From Planktothrix agardhii NIES-204 (GTDB taxonomy: Bacteria; Cyanobacteriota; Cyanobacteriia; Cyanobacteriales; Microcoleaceae), in the NCBI GenBank assembly GCA_003609755.1, contig AP017991.1:4079001-4143000 (forward strand): a stretch of 64,000 nucleotides of DNA, in the 5' to 3' direction. The first letter of the stretch is position 1; every line of letters starts with the position of its first letter. Below, one piece after another: positions 36,146 through 43,691 of this stretch. A model generated the notes under the pieces. The model worked only from the letters and a program-made list of their open reading frames with translations, ran no database searches and was not told the DNA's origin. The position numbers and the translations under genes are program-made.

Positions 36146-36673
36146 ATGAAGACTGAATTTAAAGCGAAATTCCTGCAATACGTTTCTAATAGAAAAAAAG
36201 AAGAAGGTTTCACCTTAATTGAACTGTTAGTTGTTATTATCATTATCGGTATTTTGGCTGCTATTGCACTGCCTTCCTTCCTCAACCAAGCTAACAAAGC
36301 CAAACAGTCTGAAGGAAAACAATATCTTTCTTCGATTAATAAAGGTCAACAAGCTTACTACGCGGAAAATAGTGCTTTTGGAGCAACCATTTCAGAATTA
36401 GGGATTGGTTTAAAAACCCAAACCTCTAACTTTGTCTATGACAATGGAGTTGCTGGTGGTGGTACTGGAGCATCATCCTCAGCTGCCCCTGCTTCCTCTG
36501 CAATGAAAGCTTATGCGGCAGGTGTCGGCTTAAGTGGAACAGGCGAAGCAAAAACAACCTCTACGGTTCTCTGTGAACAAACTGTAGCTGCAAACTGGGA
36601 CAAACCTGTTACTATTGGATTCTCTACTACTGGGCCTGTTTGTGGAGCCAATCAAAGTGCAGTGACGAAATAA
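36146..36673 (+). CDS. Type IV pilin (PilA-like)
   Basis: A 175-residue pilin precursor. The leader MKTEFKAKFLQYVSNRKKEEG is unusually long and basic. It is cut by PilD before FTLIELLVVIII, which has the essential Glu5 and the N-terminal membrane/assembly helix. The C-terminal part has two cysteines (VLCEQ and GPVCGAN) that may close the D-loop disulfide. A Gly/Ser/Ala/Thr-rich stretch around residue 105-125 (GGTGASSSAAPASSAM) is a plausible site for O-glycosylation. Two GT41-type transferases follow directly downstream. Confidence 0.92.
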   Translation: MKTEFKAKFLQYVSNRKKEEGFTLIELLVVIIIIGILAAIALPSFLNQANKAKQSEGKQYLSSINKGQQAYYAENSAFGATISELGIGLKTQTSNFVYDNGVAGGGTGASSSAAPASSAMKAYAAGVGLSGTGEAKTTSTVLCEQTVAANWDKPVTIGFSTTGPVCGANQSAVTK

Positions 36674-36724
36674 TAGCTTAAGAGTCTAACCAGTCTTTCT
36701 GGTTCAGAATATGAATCATTGAGA

Positions 36725-36754
36725 GCGGGTAGTATGAAAAATACTGCCCGCTTT
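36725..36754 (+). terminator. Terminator of the pilin gene
   Basis: GCGGGTAGTAT and ATACTGCCCGC form an 11-bp stem with one G-T pair around a short A-rich loop, followed by TTTC. It lies 52 bases after the pilA-like stop and would separate the abundant pilin transcript from the glycosyltransferase genes. Confidence 0.65.
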
Positions 36755-36788
36755 CATGCGATAAATTTGCAAAAATTATTTGAGTTCT

Positions 36789-39020
36789 ATGAGATCTAAT
36801 CTTAATCTAAGTGTTTATTCTGATTGGGAACAGAAAGCCAAACAGTATTGGGAAGAAAAAAACTATAGCCAAGCGGCAAAATTGTATGAAGCTGCGATTG
36901 AGAGAGAACCAGATGTTAAATCTCTATACTGGGATCTCGGCTTAATGTTATTGTTGCAAGGACAAGAAGTGGAAGCTCAAACCACTTGGTTCTTGGCGAT
37001 GACGGAAGGTGAACCGGATCAAGTTGAACAGTGGACACAAGAATTAATCCAAGTTTTAGAAACGGAAGCTGAACGGCAAAGAATTACGCTTGCAGACTGT
37101 ACAACAGCCTGGATCATTCGACAGCATATTCGAGAAATTAATCCCACAGATATTAATAATCTTTTGCATTTAGTAGGTTTATCAACCTTATTGAACACTT
37201 ATTCTGATGAGGTGCTAGTTGAATTAGGCATTTTAGAGTTATTTCAATCTAATGTTATTGTTCCAGAAGAGGTTAATGATGACTTATTACTGGAAGTTTT
37301 AAATAATGTTTTAGACCAAGCTCCTCAACAGTCTTTATCTTATGAATTAGTGGAAACCACTGTTCCTTATCTTTCTGATGTTCAGTCCTATATGGGAGTC
37401 TTAGTTCCCGTTATCTATCAATTAGCGTATTCTCGAAGTCAACATCATCTGGCAATTAAATTCATCGAACAAGGCTTAAAATTTTCTCCGCAACACCCTG
37501 AGTTATGGCGATGTTTATCGACGTTTTATCAAGATATCGGGGAATATGCAAAGGGGATAGAAGTTGCCAAACATTGTTATTCGGTAATGGATAATTTTCC
37601 TGATCAAGTCTATGCAACTTTTTTACTGCTTCGAGGGTTAATGAGCGCTGGAGGACGCTGGACAGAATTCTGCACAACGATAGAAAATTATCAGTTGATG
37701 CTCAATCGTTTATTGGAAGAAAAGCCAACTTTAGCTTATGATTTGGCTGTCCGCTCTTTTTCAACAACTTTTTTCTTCCCCTATTATCAAGATCAACCCC
37801 GCGAAAACTACTCGCTGCGTCGTCAGGTTTCTGAATTTATCCAGTCTAATATAGAAACTCAAAATACAGAAACAGTCAAGTATTGTCGGGGTTGGAAATC
37901 TCGTTCAAAAACAAATATATTAGCTGAAAAACGCTTAAATATTGGTTATGTTTCCCACTGTTTAAGAAATCATTCGGTCGGTTGGTTAGCGAGAGGTTTA
38001 TTTCAACATCATGACCATGATAAGTTTAAAATTCATAGTTATTTATTCGCAGCCCAAAAGAATCACAATGAAGTACAATCCTGGTATATTAGTAAAAGCG
38101 ATAAAGCCCATAAATTAGGGTTAGATGGAAAAGAAGTAGCTAAAGTTATTTATGACGACGAGATTGATATTTTAGTGGATCTCGACAGTTTAACCTTGAC
38201 ATCAACCTGTGAAACCTTAGCGCTTAAACCCGCACCCATACAAGTCACTTGGTTAGGTTGGGATGCTTCATCGGTTCCCAGCGTGGATTATTTTATGGCT
38301 GACCCTTACGTTTTACCTGAAGATGCTCAAGATTATTATCAGGAAACAATTTGGCGTTTACCTAACACTTATTTAGCAGTAGATGGGTTTGAAATCGCAA
38401 TTCCTAGCTTGCGACGGGACGAATTAGGGGTTTCTAATGATGCCATTCTGTATTTTACGGCTCAACGAGGTTATAAATATAACCCTGATACGGCTAAATT
38501 ACAACTTCAAATTTTGAAAGCTGTTCCTAATAGTTATTTTTTGATTAAAGGGATGGCGGATCAAGAATCTTTGAAAACTTTTTATGCTGAAATTGCTGAA
38601 TCTGTTGGAGTCGATTGCGATCGCTTAAAATTATTACCTTTATCCCCAACAGAAGCGAGTCATCGAGCTAATTTAAGGATTGCTGATGTGGTTTTAGATA
38701 CCTACCCTTATAATGGCGCCACAACCACAATGGAAACCCTGTGGATGGGTGTTCCAATGGTGACAAAAGTTGGGCAACAATTCGCGGCTCGTAATAGTTA
38801 TACGATGATGATGAATGCCGGAATTACAGAAGGCATTGCTTGGACAGATGAGGAATATGTGGAATGGGGGATTAAGCTGGGAACAGATGAGAATTTACGG
38901 CAACAAGTGGCTTGGAAATTAAGGAAAAATCGACAAACTGCTCCGTTGTGGAATGCGAAGCAATTTACACGAGACATGGAAAATGCCTATCAACAAATGT
39001 GGTTAAACTATATTAAATAA
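36789..39020 (+). CDS. TPR / GT41 O-GlcNAc-transferase-like (SPINDLY family) protein
   Basis: About 743 residues. The N-terminal half has TPR-like helices (AAKLYEAAIEREPDVKSLYW). The C-terminal half from LNIGYVSHCLRNHSVGWL is a GT41-type GT-B domain with APIQVTWLGWDASSVPSVDY and DVVLDTYPYNGATTTMETLW. GT41 enzymes O-glycosylate Ser/Thr. The start is the ATG at 36789; an in-frame TTG at 36780 is less likely. The next gene encodes a close paralogue and the previous one a pilin, so a surface-protein substrate is inferred. Confidence 0.87.
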   Translation: MRSNLNLSVYSDWEQKAKQYWEEKNYSQAAKLYEAAIEREPDVKSLYWDLGLMLLLQGQEVEAQTTWFLAMTEGEPDQVEQWTQELIQVLETEAERQRITLADCTTAWIIRQHIREINPTDINNLLHLVGLSTLLNTYSDEVLVELGILELFQSNVIVPEEVNDDLLLEVLNNVLDQAPQQSLSYELVETTVPYLSDVQSYMGVLVPVIYQLAYSRSQHHLAIKFIEQGLKFSPQHPELWRCLSTFYQDIGEYAKGIEVAKHCYSVMDNFPDQVYATFLLLRGLMSAGGRWTEFCTTIENYQLMLNRLLEEKPTLAYDLAVRSFSTTFFFPYYQDQPRENYSLRRQVSEFIQSNIETQNTETVKYCRGWKSRSKTNILAEKRLNIGYVSHCLRNHSVGWLARGLFQHHDHDKFKIHSYLFAAQKNHNEVQSWYISKSDKAHKLGLDGKEVAKVIYDDEIDILVDLDSLTLTSTCETLALKPAPIQVTWLGWDASSVPSVDYFMADPYVLPEDAQDYYQETIWRLPNTYLAVDGFEIAIPSLRRDELGVSNDAILYFTAQRGYKYNPDTAKLQLQILKAVPNSYFLIKGMADQESLKTFYAEIAESVGVDCDRLKLLPLSPTEASHRANLRIADVVLDTYPYNGATTTMETLWMGVPMVTKVGQQFAARNSYTMMMNAGITEGIAWTDEEYVEWGIKLGTDENLRQQVAWKLRKNRQTAPLWNAKQFTRDMENAYQQMWLNYIK

Positions 39021-39062
39021 AAAATAGATTATTGTTTTAAATAATAAAGGTTAAATCTTAAG

Positions 39063-41276
39063 ATGAATTTTCTAAATCAGGATGAGCAAGCAATTCAATA
39101 TCTAAAAAATGGGGATTATAGTGCAGCTATTAATTATTATGAAGAACAGATTTCTATTGAACCGGATATTAAGCCTTATTACTGGTATTTGGGCTTATTT
39201 TTACTCTTGCAGGGGGAAGAAGTAGAAGCTCAAACGACTTGGTTGTTAGCCATGACAGATGCAGAACCTGAAGAAGTAGAACAGTGGACACAGGATCTCA
39301 AGCAAATTCTAAAACTAGGGGCTGAACAACTTCAAGATCAATATTCTTCTGCTTGGTTAATTAGACAGCACATTCGAGAGATTAGCCCGGATGACATTAA
39401 TAATTTATTAAACTTGATTAATTTAAGTTTTCAATTAAAAATATACATAGGTGAAGACTTAACCTCATGGGGTATTATTGAGCAACTTCAGCAAGGGACA
39501 AGTCAAGAGGTTGATGTTGAGTATCTTCTGGAAACTCTCGATCAAGTTTTAAATTTTGATCCCCTTCACCCTCAATCTTATGAGTTATCAAAAGCTTGTA
39601 TTCCTTATGTTAATAATCCAGAAAAGTATATTAATATTCTTCTGAAAGCTGCGTTTCAGATTGCTGTGGCAATGTCGCAGCCTGAAGCAGCAGGAAATCT
39701 AGCTGAATTAGGGTTATCTTTAGATGAAAATAATTTGGAGTTAATTCGTCAAGTTGCGACATTTTATCAAGATAGTGGAAATCGAGAAAAAGGAGTGGGC
39801 TTTGCTAAAAAATATTATTCCCTGTTAGAAAATAAGATAGAAAAAGTATTTGCTAACCATTTAATTATACGGGGTTTAATTCATACAGGTTCAGGTCAGA
39901 CTGCGGAATGTGTTTCTCTTGTAAAATATCAAAAAAATTTGTTAGATTCCTATTTAATAGAAAACCCCAATAACTTAACAGAAAGAGAGGTTTTACAGCT
40001 TTATAGTGCCAGTTTTTTCTTTCCTTATTTCCAAGATAATCTTCCAGAAAACTTATTAATTAGGCATAAAATAGCCCAAGTTTGTCAACGCAATATAGAG
40101 CATCAAAACTCAGATATTATTCAGAGAAACCGTCAAAGATATTCCTTATTGAAGCCAAAAAATCAAACTAAACCTTTAAAAATAGGATATGTTTCCCATT
40201 GTCTGCGTACCCATTCAGTCGGGTGGTTAACTCGTTGGTTATTTCAATATCATAATCGAGAAAATTTTAAAATATATACTTATTTAATTAATGCTCAAGG
40301 ACGAGTTGATGATTTACAAAATTGGTATGTTCAAAATTCCGATTGTGCTTATGAATTTCCCCTTTATGCTTCCGAACAAATTATTAATACCATTACCAAA
40401 GATGAACTTGATATTATTGTTGATTTAGATAGTATTACTCTCAATTTTTGTTGTAAAATTATGGCTCTGAAATTAGCCCCGATTCAACTTTCTTGGTTAG
40501 GATGGGATGCTTCAGAAGTTCCAACAATTGATTATTTTATTGCCGATCCTTATGTGTTGCCAGAAAATGCCCAAGACCATTATCAGGAAACAATTTGGAG
40601 ATTACCCCAAACCTATATTGCTGTGGATGGATTTGAAATAGCTAATCCCTCTTTACGTCGTGAACATCTGAATATTCCCAGTCATGCCATTGTATTTTTA
40701 ACTGCTCAAAGTGGTTATAAATATAACTTAGAAACGGCTAAACTGCAAATGCAAATTATCAAATCTGTGCCGAATAGTTATTTTTTAATTAAAGATTCGA
40801 TTAAGGAGCAATCTTTAGTTCAAGAGTATTTGATTCAATTAGCTGATGAAATTGGGGTCAATTCTGATCGTCTTAAATTTATGCCAGCAGTGCCTTTAGC
40901 TTCTATTCATCGAGCTAATCTAATGTTAGCAGATATTCTGTTAGATACCTACCCTTATAATGGAGCCACAACCACGATGGAAACTCTCTGGATGGGGATT
41001 CCTATGGTAACAAGAGTCGGGCAACAATTCTCAGCCCGAAATAGTTATACAATGATGATCAATGCCGGAATTACAGAAGGTATTGCTTGGACAGATGAGG
41101 AATATGTAGACTGGGGAATTAAGTTAGGAACAGATGAAAATTTACGCCAACAAATTAGTTGGAAATTAAGGAAAAATCGACAAACGGCTCCGTTGTGGAA
41201 TGCGAAACAATTTACCCGTGAGATGGAAAATGCTTATCAACAAATGTGGCAGAAGTATATTGAGGGAAAGAATTGA
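39063..41276 (+). CDS. TPR / GT41 protein, tandem paralogue
   Basis: 737 residues with the same layout as its upstream neighbour and an almost identical C-terminus (APLWNAKQFTREMENAYQQMW). Key motifs are IGYVSHCLRTHSVGWLTRW, APIQLSWLGWDASEVPTIDY and DILLDTYPYNGATTTMETLW. The N-terminal TPR-like region has diverged more than the catalytic half, which suggests different substrates or partners. A 42-base gap suggests cotranscription. The stop codon abuts the stop of the convergent vapC-like gene. Confidence 0.87.
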   Translation: MNFLNQDEQAIQYLKNGDYSAAINYYEEQISIEPDIKPYYWYLGLFLLLQGEEVEAQTTWLLAMTDAEPEEVEQWTQDLKQILKLGAEQLQDQYSSAWLIRQHIREISPDDINNLLNLINLSFQLKIYIGEDLTSWGIIEQLQQGTSQEVDVEYLLETLDQVLNFDPLHPQSYELSKACIPYVNNPEKYINILLKAAFQIAVAMSQPEAAGNLAELGLSLDENNLELIRQVATFYQDSGNREKGVGFAKKYYSLLENKIEKVFANHLIIRGLIHTGSGQTAECVSLVKYQKNLLDSYLIENPNNLTEREVLQLYSASFFFPYFQDNLPENLLIRHKIAQVCQRNIEHQNSDIIQRNRQRYSLLKPKNQTKPLKIGYVSHCLRTHSVGWLTRWLFQYHNRENFKIYTYLINAQGRVDDLQNWYVQNSDCAYEFPLYASEQIINTITKDELDIIVDLDSITLNFCCKIMALKLAPIQLSWLGWDASEVPTIDYFIADPYVLPENAQDHYQETIWRLPQTYIAVDGFEIANPSLRREHLNIPSHAIVFLTAQSGYKYNLETAKLQMQIIKSVPNSYFLIKDSIKEQSLVQEYLIQLADEIGVNSDRLKFMPAVPLASIHRANLMLADILLDTYPYNGATTTMETLWMGIPMVTRVGQQFSARNSYTMMINAGITEGIAWTDEEYVDWGIKLGTDENLRQQISWKLRKNRQTAPLWNAKQFTREMENAYQQMWQKYIEGKN

Positions 41277-41714
41277 TTATTGTGATTCATAAGAAGGAAA
41301 ATTTTCTATCCAACAAACATGGGCAGATAGTACATCTCTATAAATTGCATTGTAAAATCTTTCATCTGCTGTTACCATCTGGCATTTATTAGTAACAGCT
41401 AAGGAGAGGTAAACACAATCATAAATAGCTTGGTCAACTCGAACAGCAATTTCTAAAGCCATTGGCATTAAAGACTGTGAGGGATAAATTTTTAAATCTC
41501 CTCCAATTAAAATAGTTAAATCATTTTGAGCGAGTTCTAAAGTAGTTTCTCCTCGTCGTACCCGCTTCCATAAAATGTTACCAATTTCCGAAAAAAAGAA
41601 ATCAGGGACTAATAATTCATGGGCATCATCTAAGAGACACTGAGCAATTTCCGAATGAATCTCAGACAATACCCATTTTACTGCTACATTGGCATCAACA
41701 ACGAATGTACTCAA
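41277..41714 (-). CDS. PIN-domain toxin (VapC family)
   Basis: A 145-residue PIN-domain ribonuclease. Acidic residues typical of the active site occur in FVVDANVAVKW, FFFSEIGNILW, YDCVYLSLA and MVTADERF. With the overlapping upstream gene it forms a VapBC-like type II toxin-antitoxin pair that would cleave RNA when the antitoxin is lost. Its ATG overlaps the antitoxin stop by four bases. Confidence 0.88.
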   Translation of the reverse strand: MSTFVVDANVAVKWVLSEIHSEIAQCLLDDAHELLVPDFFFSEIGNILWKRVRRGETTLELAQNDLTILIGGDLKIYPSQSLMPMALEIAVRVDQAIYDCVYLSLAVTNKCQMVTADERFYNAIYRDVLSAHVCWIENFPSYESQ

Positions 41715-41962
41715 CGATTTCTATCCTCTCTCAAAAGTTCTACACTATCACTAAATGTCTGATTGCCGTGTTTTTGACGTGCTAGACAAAGTTTAGCTCG
41801 GAAATTAGCTCTTGCAGAAACTTGAGTGGTTATTTCTGCTTCCGCTATTTGGGTGAGAATTGCTTTAATTTCATCCTCTAAACTGCGGTTATGTTTTTGC
41901 GCCAAACTGCGAATTTTATCAAAAACAACGGGGTTGAGATTATCTAGGACAATCGGATTCAT
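41711..41962 (-). CDS. FitA/VapB-like antitoxin
   Basis: 83 residues. The N-terminal VLDNLNPVVFDKIRSLAQKH resembles the ribbon-helix-helix DNA-binding domain of FitA-type antitoxins, with the basic RSLEDEIKAIL helix. The C-terminal part would bind the PIN toxin. It overlaps the toxin gene by four bases, which is normal for these pairs. It probably represses its own promoter. Confidence 0.82.
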   Translation of the reverse strand: MNPIVLDNLNPVVFDKIRSLAQKHNRSLEDEIKAILTQIAEAEITTQVSARANFRAKLCLARQKHGNQTFSDSVELLREDRNR

Positions 41963-42005
41963 TTCATTTCCCCAATCTGAGTAATTCTATTCTATTATTA
42001 ATTTA

Positions 42006-42341
42006 TCAGTATTGAGGTAAATTGCCCATTTTTAGCAGAATTATTAAGTGTTCGATGCGTTCATATTCATCAAGTTCCTGTTTTTCTGAAGGAGTTAGTT
42101 TGCCTGCTTGACTACGATTTAAGAGAGTGTGCAAACGGCTTTGCATTTCCGGGGTGGGACGAAACTCGGAAATTTGCTCAGGAGTGGGTTGACTGGCGAG
42201 AAAATTGAGGATGTAGTGATAAACTTGAGCCGGAAGTGGAGATTGAACTAGACACTGATGCAAAAGTTCAGGCAGTTTGTCTCCTAATTGAGTAAGTTGA
42301 GAGGAAAGTTCTTCAGGGATTTCAATGCTAAAAAGAGCCAT
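42006..42341 (-). CDS. Hypothetical protein with a TA-associated C-terminal motif
   Basis: 111 residues, all helical. The C-terminal half (AGKLTPSEKQELDEYERIEH, then LIILLKMGNL) is a pattern I associate with small cyanobacterial and proteobacterial proteins found near toxin-antitoxin or HNH genes. Exact function is unknown. It lies 43 bases upstream of the antitoxin gene on the same strand, so it may belong to that unit. Confidence 0.6.
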   Translation of the reverse strand: MALFSIEIPEELSSQLTQLGDKLPELLHQCLVQSPLPAQVYHYILNFLASQPTPEQISEFRPTPEMQSRLHTLLNRSQAGKLTPSEKQELDEYERIEHLIILLKMGNLPQY

Positions 42342-42463
42342 TATTCTTAGGGATAAACTGTATAGCCAATTAAGGTTATTTGCTATTATACCGGAATTTT
42401 CTCTAACCTAGTTAACAGCAAATTATTATATTGTGGTAAGTTATACATTTCTATAAGTTCAAT

Positions 42464-42808
42464 ATGGCAAAAGTATCCCCTCAAACTTTGACGATTATTT
42501 TCAACCTGCAACGACGTTTAGTTGAACTGATTGATCAAGCAAAAACAGCCGAGTATAATTTGTTTGAAGACTACGGCGAGACGGACGAAACAATTCCAGA
42601 ACTGGAACAATTACAAAATGGCGCAGAACGTCTGAGAAATCCTTATTCTCGTCTAGCTACTCTGACATTAGCGATCGCTGAGGCTCAACCTATTGCTCCT
42701 GCTGCTATGATCAATTTATTGAGTCAAACTATTGAACAAGCTTCCGTAACGGCTGATGCGGTGGAAGCAACCACTCAAGAAAGTAAAAAAATCTGGAACC
42801 TACCATGA
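42464..42808 (+). CDS. Unknown protein, first gene of a four-gene operon
   Basis: 114 residues, helical, soluble, rich in Ala, Gln and Glu, with no recognised motif. It has a Glu/Asp-rich segment (NLFEDYGETDETIPELEQ). Its stop overlaps the start of the next gene (ATGA), which suggests coupled translation. The family is not recognised. Confidence 0.6.
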   Translation: MAKVSPQTLTIIFNLQRRLVELIDQAKTAEYNLFEDYGETDETIPELEQLQNGAERLRNPYSRLATLTLAIAEAQPIAPAAMINLLSQTIEQASVTADAVEATTQESKKIWNLP

Positions 42809-43014
42809 ATAAACCACGCACAATACCTGATGCAGAGACAAGAGCGCGTTCTGTTGCGAACTGGCGGGAGGCTATTCGCAAAATTGACGCTGTTACCCTA
42901 GCACTGGATGAATTAATCGCTATGGTAGAAGAACATAACCGTCACAGTCCACTAACTTTATACCGATTAGCTAAGTATAAGGGTGAAATCGTGCAAGAAA
43001 CGATAAAAGATTGA
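42805..43014 (+). CDS. Unknown small protein, second gene of the operon
   Basis: 69 residues, helical, basic at the N-terminus (MNKPRTIPDAETRARSVANW), no membrane segment. It overlaps the upstream gene by four bases and is followed 24 bases later by the next one with an AGGAG ribosome binding site. No family recognised. Confidence 0.55.
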   Translation: MNKPRTIPDAETRARSVANWREAIRKIDAVTLALDELIAMVEEHNRHSPLTLYRLAKYKGEIVQETIKD

Positions 43015-43038
43015 CTCCAAACTAGGAGCAATTTAACT

Positions 43039-43248
43039 ATGCCAAAACCTGGATATGATGAAGACGAAAACAAATCACGCCATGCAGCAGTCGATGGGGA
43101 TTGTTGTGAAGAAATGGCTGAGAAATACGGCTGGCAATTAGTTGATATAGAGAAAACGGGTAATCCTGTTCTTGAAGTTGATTGTGTGTTTGAAGGAAAA
43201 ACCGAATTTCCCAAATCCTATTACAACACCGAAAAGGAGGAATACTAA
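43039..43248 (+). CDS. Unknown small protein, third gene of the operon
   Basis: 69 residues, strongly acidic, with a CC pair in VDGDCCEEMAEKYGWQLVD and a C-terminus EKEEY. The sequence could form a small alpha/beta fold. Its stop codon shares a base with the start of the next gene (TAATG), which argues for a real operon. Function unknown. Confidence 0.55.
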   Translation: MPKPGYDEDENKSRHAAVDGDCCEEMAEKYGWQLVDIEKTGNPVLEVDCVFEGKTEFPKSYYNTEKEEY

Positions 43249-43679
43249 TGCGTAAATGGATTGTCTTTCGTGCAGAAAAGCGTCAACCGGGTTGGAAAGA
43301 CCGCAAATATGCTCATACTGGATCTCTCACAAAAACCCTTTTTGAGCATTACGATTGCTCTGACAAGGCATTACCTGAACTTGGATACCGTCCGCCAGAG
43401 TTCATCAGAGTTGATCAGTTTACTGATCCTAACTATCCAGAGTCTTCAACTCATTACCGTCAGAGTGATTGGGAAGTTACACGAGTCGAAACCTATACAC
43501 CAGATATCCCGGTTGGAATGGACTTCGACATGGTTGTGATCTGCTATTGCAAGTACAGTCCCATCAATGCAACCCTGAAGCCGATGCCAGAGCGTGAAGT
43601 CTCTGTTGATTCCTTTGGAGGAGATGAAGTGGCTTATCAGCAGTGGCTAGAGTCCCAAAAACAACTTGCTGAGGTTTGA
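43248..43679 (+). CDS. Unknown protein, fourth gene of the operon
   Basis: 143 residues, soluble, rich in aromatic residues and Pro (DCSDKALPELGYRPPEFI, RVETYTPDIPVGMDFDMVV). It starts one base inside the upstream stop codon. I do not recognise it; CYCKYSP and the C-terminal AYQQWLESQKQ are the most distinctive segments. It converges on the glycosyltransferase gene with only 12 bases between the stops. Confidence 0.55.
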   Translation: MRKWIVFRAEKRQPGWKDRKYAHTGSLTKTLFEHYDCSDKALPELGYRPPEFIRVDQFTDPNYPESSTHYRQSDWEVTRVETYTPDIPVGMDFDMVVICYCKYSPINATLKPMPEREVSVDSFGGDEVAYQQWLESQKQLAEV

Positions 43680-43691
43680 CATTTTCCGGTT

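Noticed and set aside
41270-41285. Adjoining stop codons of the GT41 and vapC-like genes as a sign of misannotation
   Set aside because: Both frames are well supported by motifs; zero-gap convergent ends are uncommon but possible.
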